Assembly: GCA_027489475.1 (NCBI GenBank)
Contig: JAIXZQ010000379.1
Coordinates: 1-6,329 of the forward strand
Length of the DNA: 6,329 bases
Direction of reading: 5' to 3'
Origin: Methylophilus sp.
Lineage (GTDB): Bacteria > Pseudomonadota > Gammaproteobacteria > Burkholderiales > Methylophilaceae
Made by a program: the position numbers and the translations under genes. Positions 6,181 through 6,329 of this stretch are shown here, piece after piece. A model generated the notes under the pieces. The model did no database searches. It had not been told where the DNA came from and saw only the letters and a program-made list of their open reading frames with translations. Each line of letters starts with the position of its first letter. Position 1 is the first letter of the stretch.

Positions 6181-6329
6181 CTATTCTTTCTGCGACTGAC
6201 GCGGCATCAATTGCACAGGATGTGTCCCAGGCGGCGTATACGGCTGACTGCCTACCCAAGCATGCACAAACACCACTTCATAGGTGGCTGGCAACTGGCC
6301 ATCACGACGAAACACCTCATAGCCGCTGC
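6181..6329 (-). CDS. bioC: Malonyl-ACP O-methyltransferase BioC, C-terminal 48 residues (cut by window edge)
   Basis: BioC methylates malonyl-ACP so that the fatty acid machinery can build the pimeloyl moiety of biotin. Only the end is visible: a frame with no stop from the right edge to the TAG at 6181-6183, beginning SGYEVFRRDGQLPATYEVVFVHAW and ending in a basic polar tail. The LPATYEVVFVHAW stretch resembles the C-terminal strand of betaproteobacterial BioC proteins (typically ATYEVVYGHAW), and the position directly before bioD, 5 nt away on the same strand, is the common bioC-bioD order. The SAM-binding motifs lie outside the window, so the name rests on this short tail and on context. 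Confidence 0.8.
   Translation of the reverse strand, partial: SGYEVFRRDGQLPATYEVVFVHAWVGSQPYTPPGTHPVQLMPRQSQKE

Noticed and set aside
6176..6259. Upstream extension of bioD to an ATG at 6259
   Set aside because: The added 28 residues overlap the bioC C-terminus in another frame and have no BioD similarity. The ATG at 6175 directly after the bioC stop explains the gene.

Overview
The window is an ordinary chromosomal segment of a Gram-negative proteobacterium, most likely a betaproteobacterium. The reasons are a grpE-dnaK-dnaJ heat-shock cluster with RpoH (sigma-32) type promoters, lipopolysaccharide (LPS) inner-core glycosyltransferases of the WaaC and WaaG families, and a BioC C-terminus followed by BioD in the style of betaproteobacterial biotin operons. 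A methylotroph such as a Methylophilaceae member would fit, but this is a guess from general resemblance and no sequence search was possible.

Layout from left to right. Positions 1-459 (minus) hold the N-terminal 153 codons of dnaJ, cut by the window edge inside the first zinc-finger motif. A 94-bp gap follows that carries a 17-bp stem-loop with a U-tract, pointing towards dnaJ. Positions 554-2470 (minus) are a complete dnaK. A 116-bp gap carries a candidate sigma-32 promoter for dnaK. Positions 2587-3129 (minus) are grpE, and the 194 bp upstream of it holds a second, stronger sigma-32 promoter. Positions 3324-4301 (minus) are waaC (heptosyltransferase I). It starts only 30 bp from the divergent waaG-type glucosyltransferase at 4332-5477 (plus). 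That gene converges on bioD (5480-6175, minus) with 2 bp between the stop codons. The right edge, 6181-6329 (minus), is the C-terminal end of bioC.

How the genes work together. GrpE, DnaK and DnaJ form the Hsp70 chaperone machine: nucleotide exchange factor, ATP-driven chaperone, and J-domain co-chaperone. The sequence suggests layered control, with sigma-32 promoters before both grpE and dnaK and an attenuator-like hairpin between dnaK and dnaJ. WaaC and WaaG build successive parts of the LPS core: the first heptose on Kdo, then the first hexose on the heptose region. WaaF, which acts between them, is not in the window. BioC and BioD act at the start of pimeloyl synthesis and at the dethiobiotin step of biotin synthesis and look co-transcribed.

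I found no mobile element, CRISPR array, tRNA or rRNA, and no evidence of a new multi-gene system. The points most worth checking are regulatory: the internal dnaK promoter, the dnaK-dnaJ hairpin with an alternative pairing, and the very tight divergent and convergent gene junctions.
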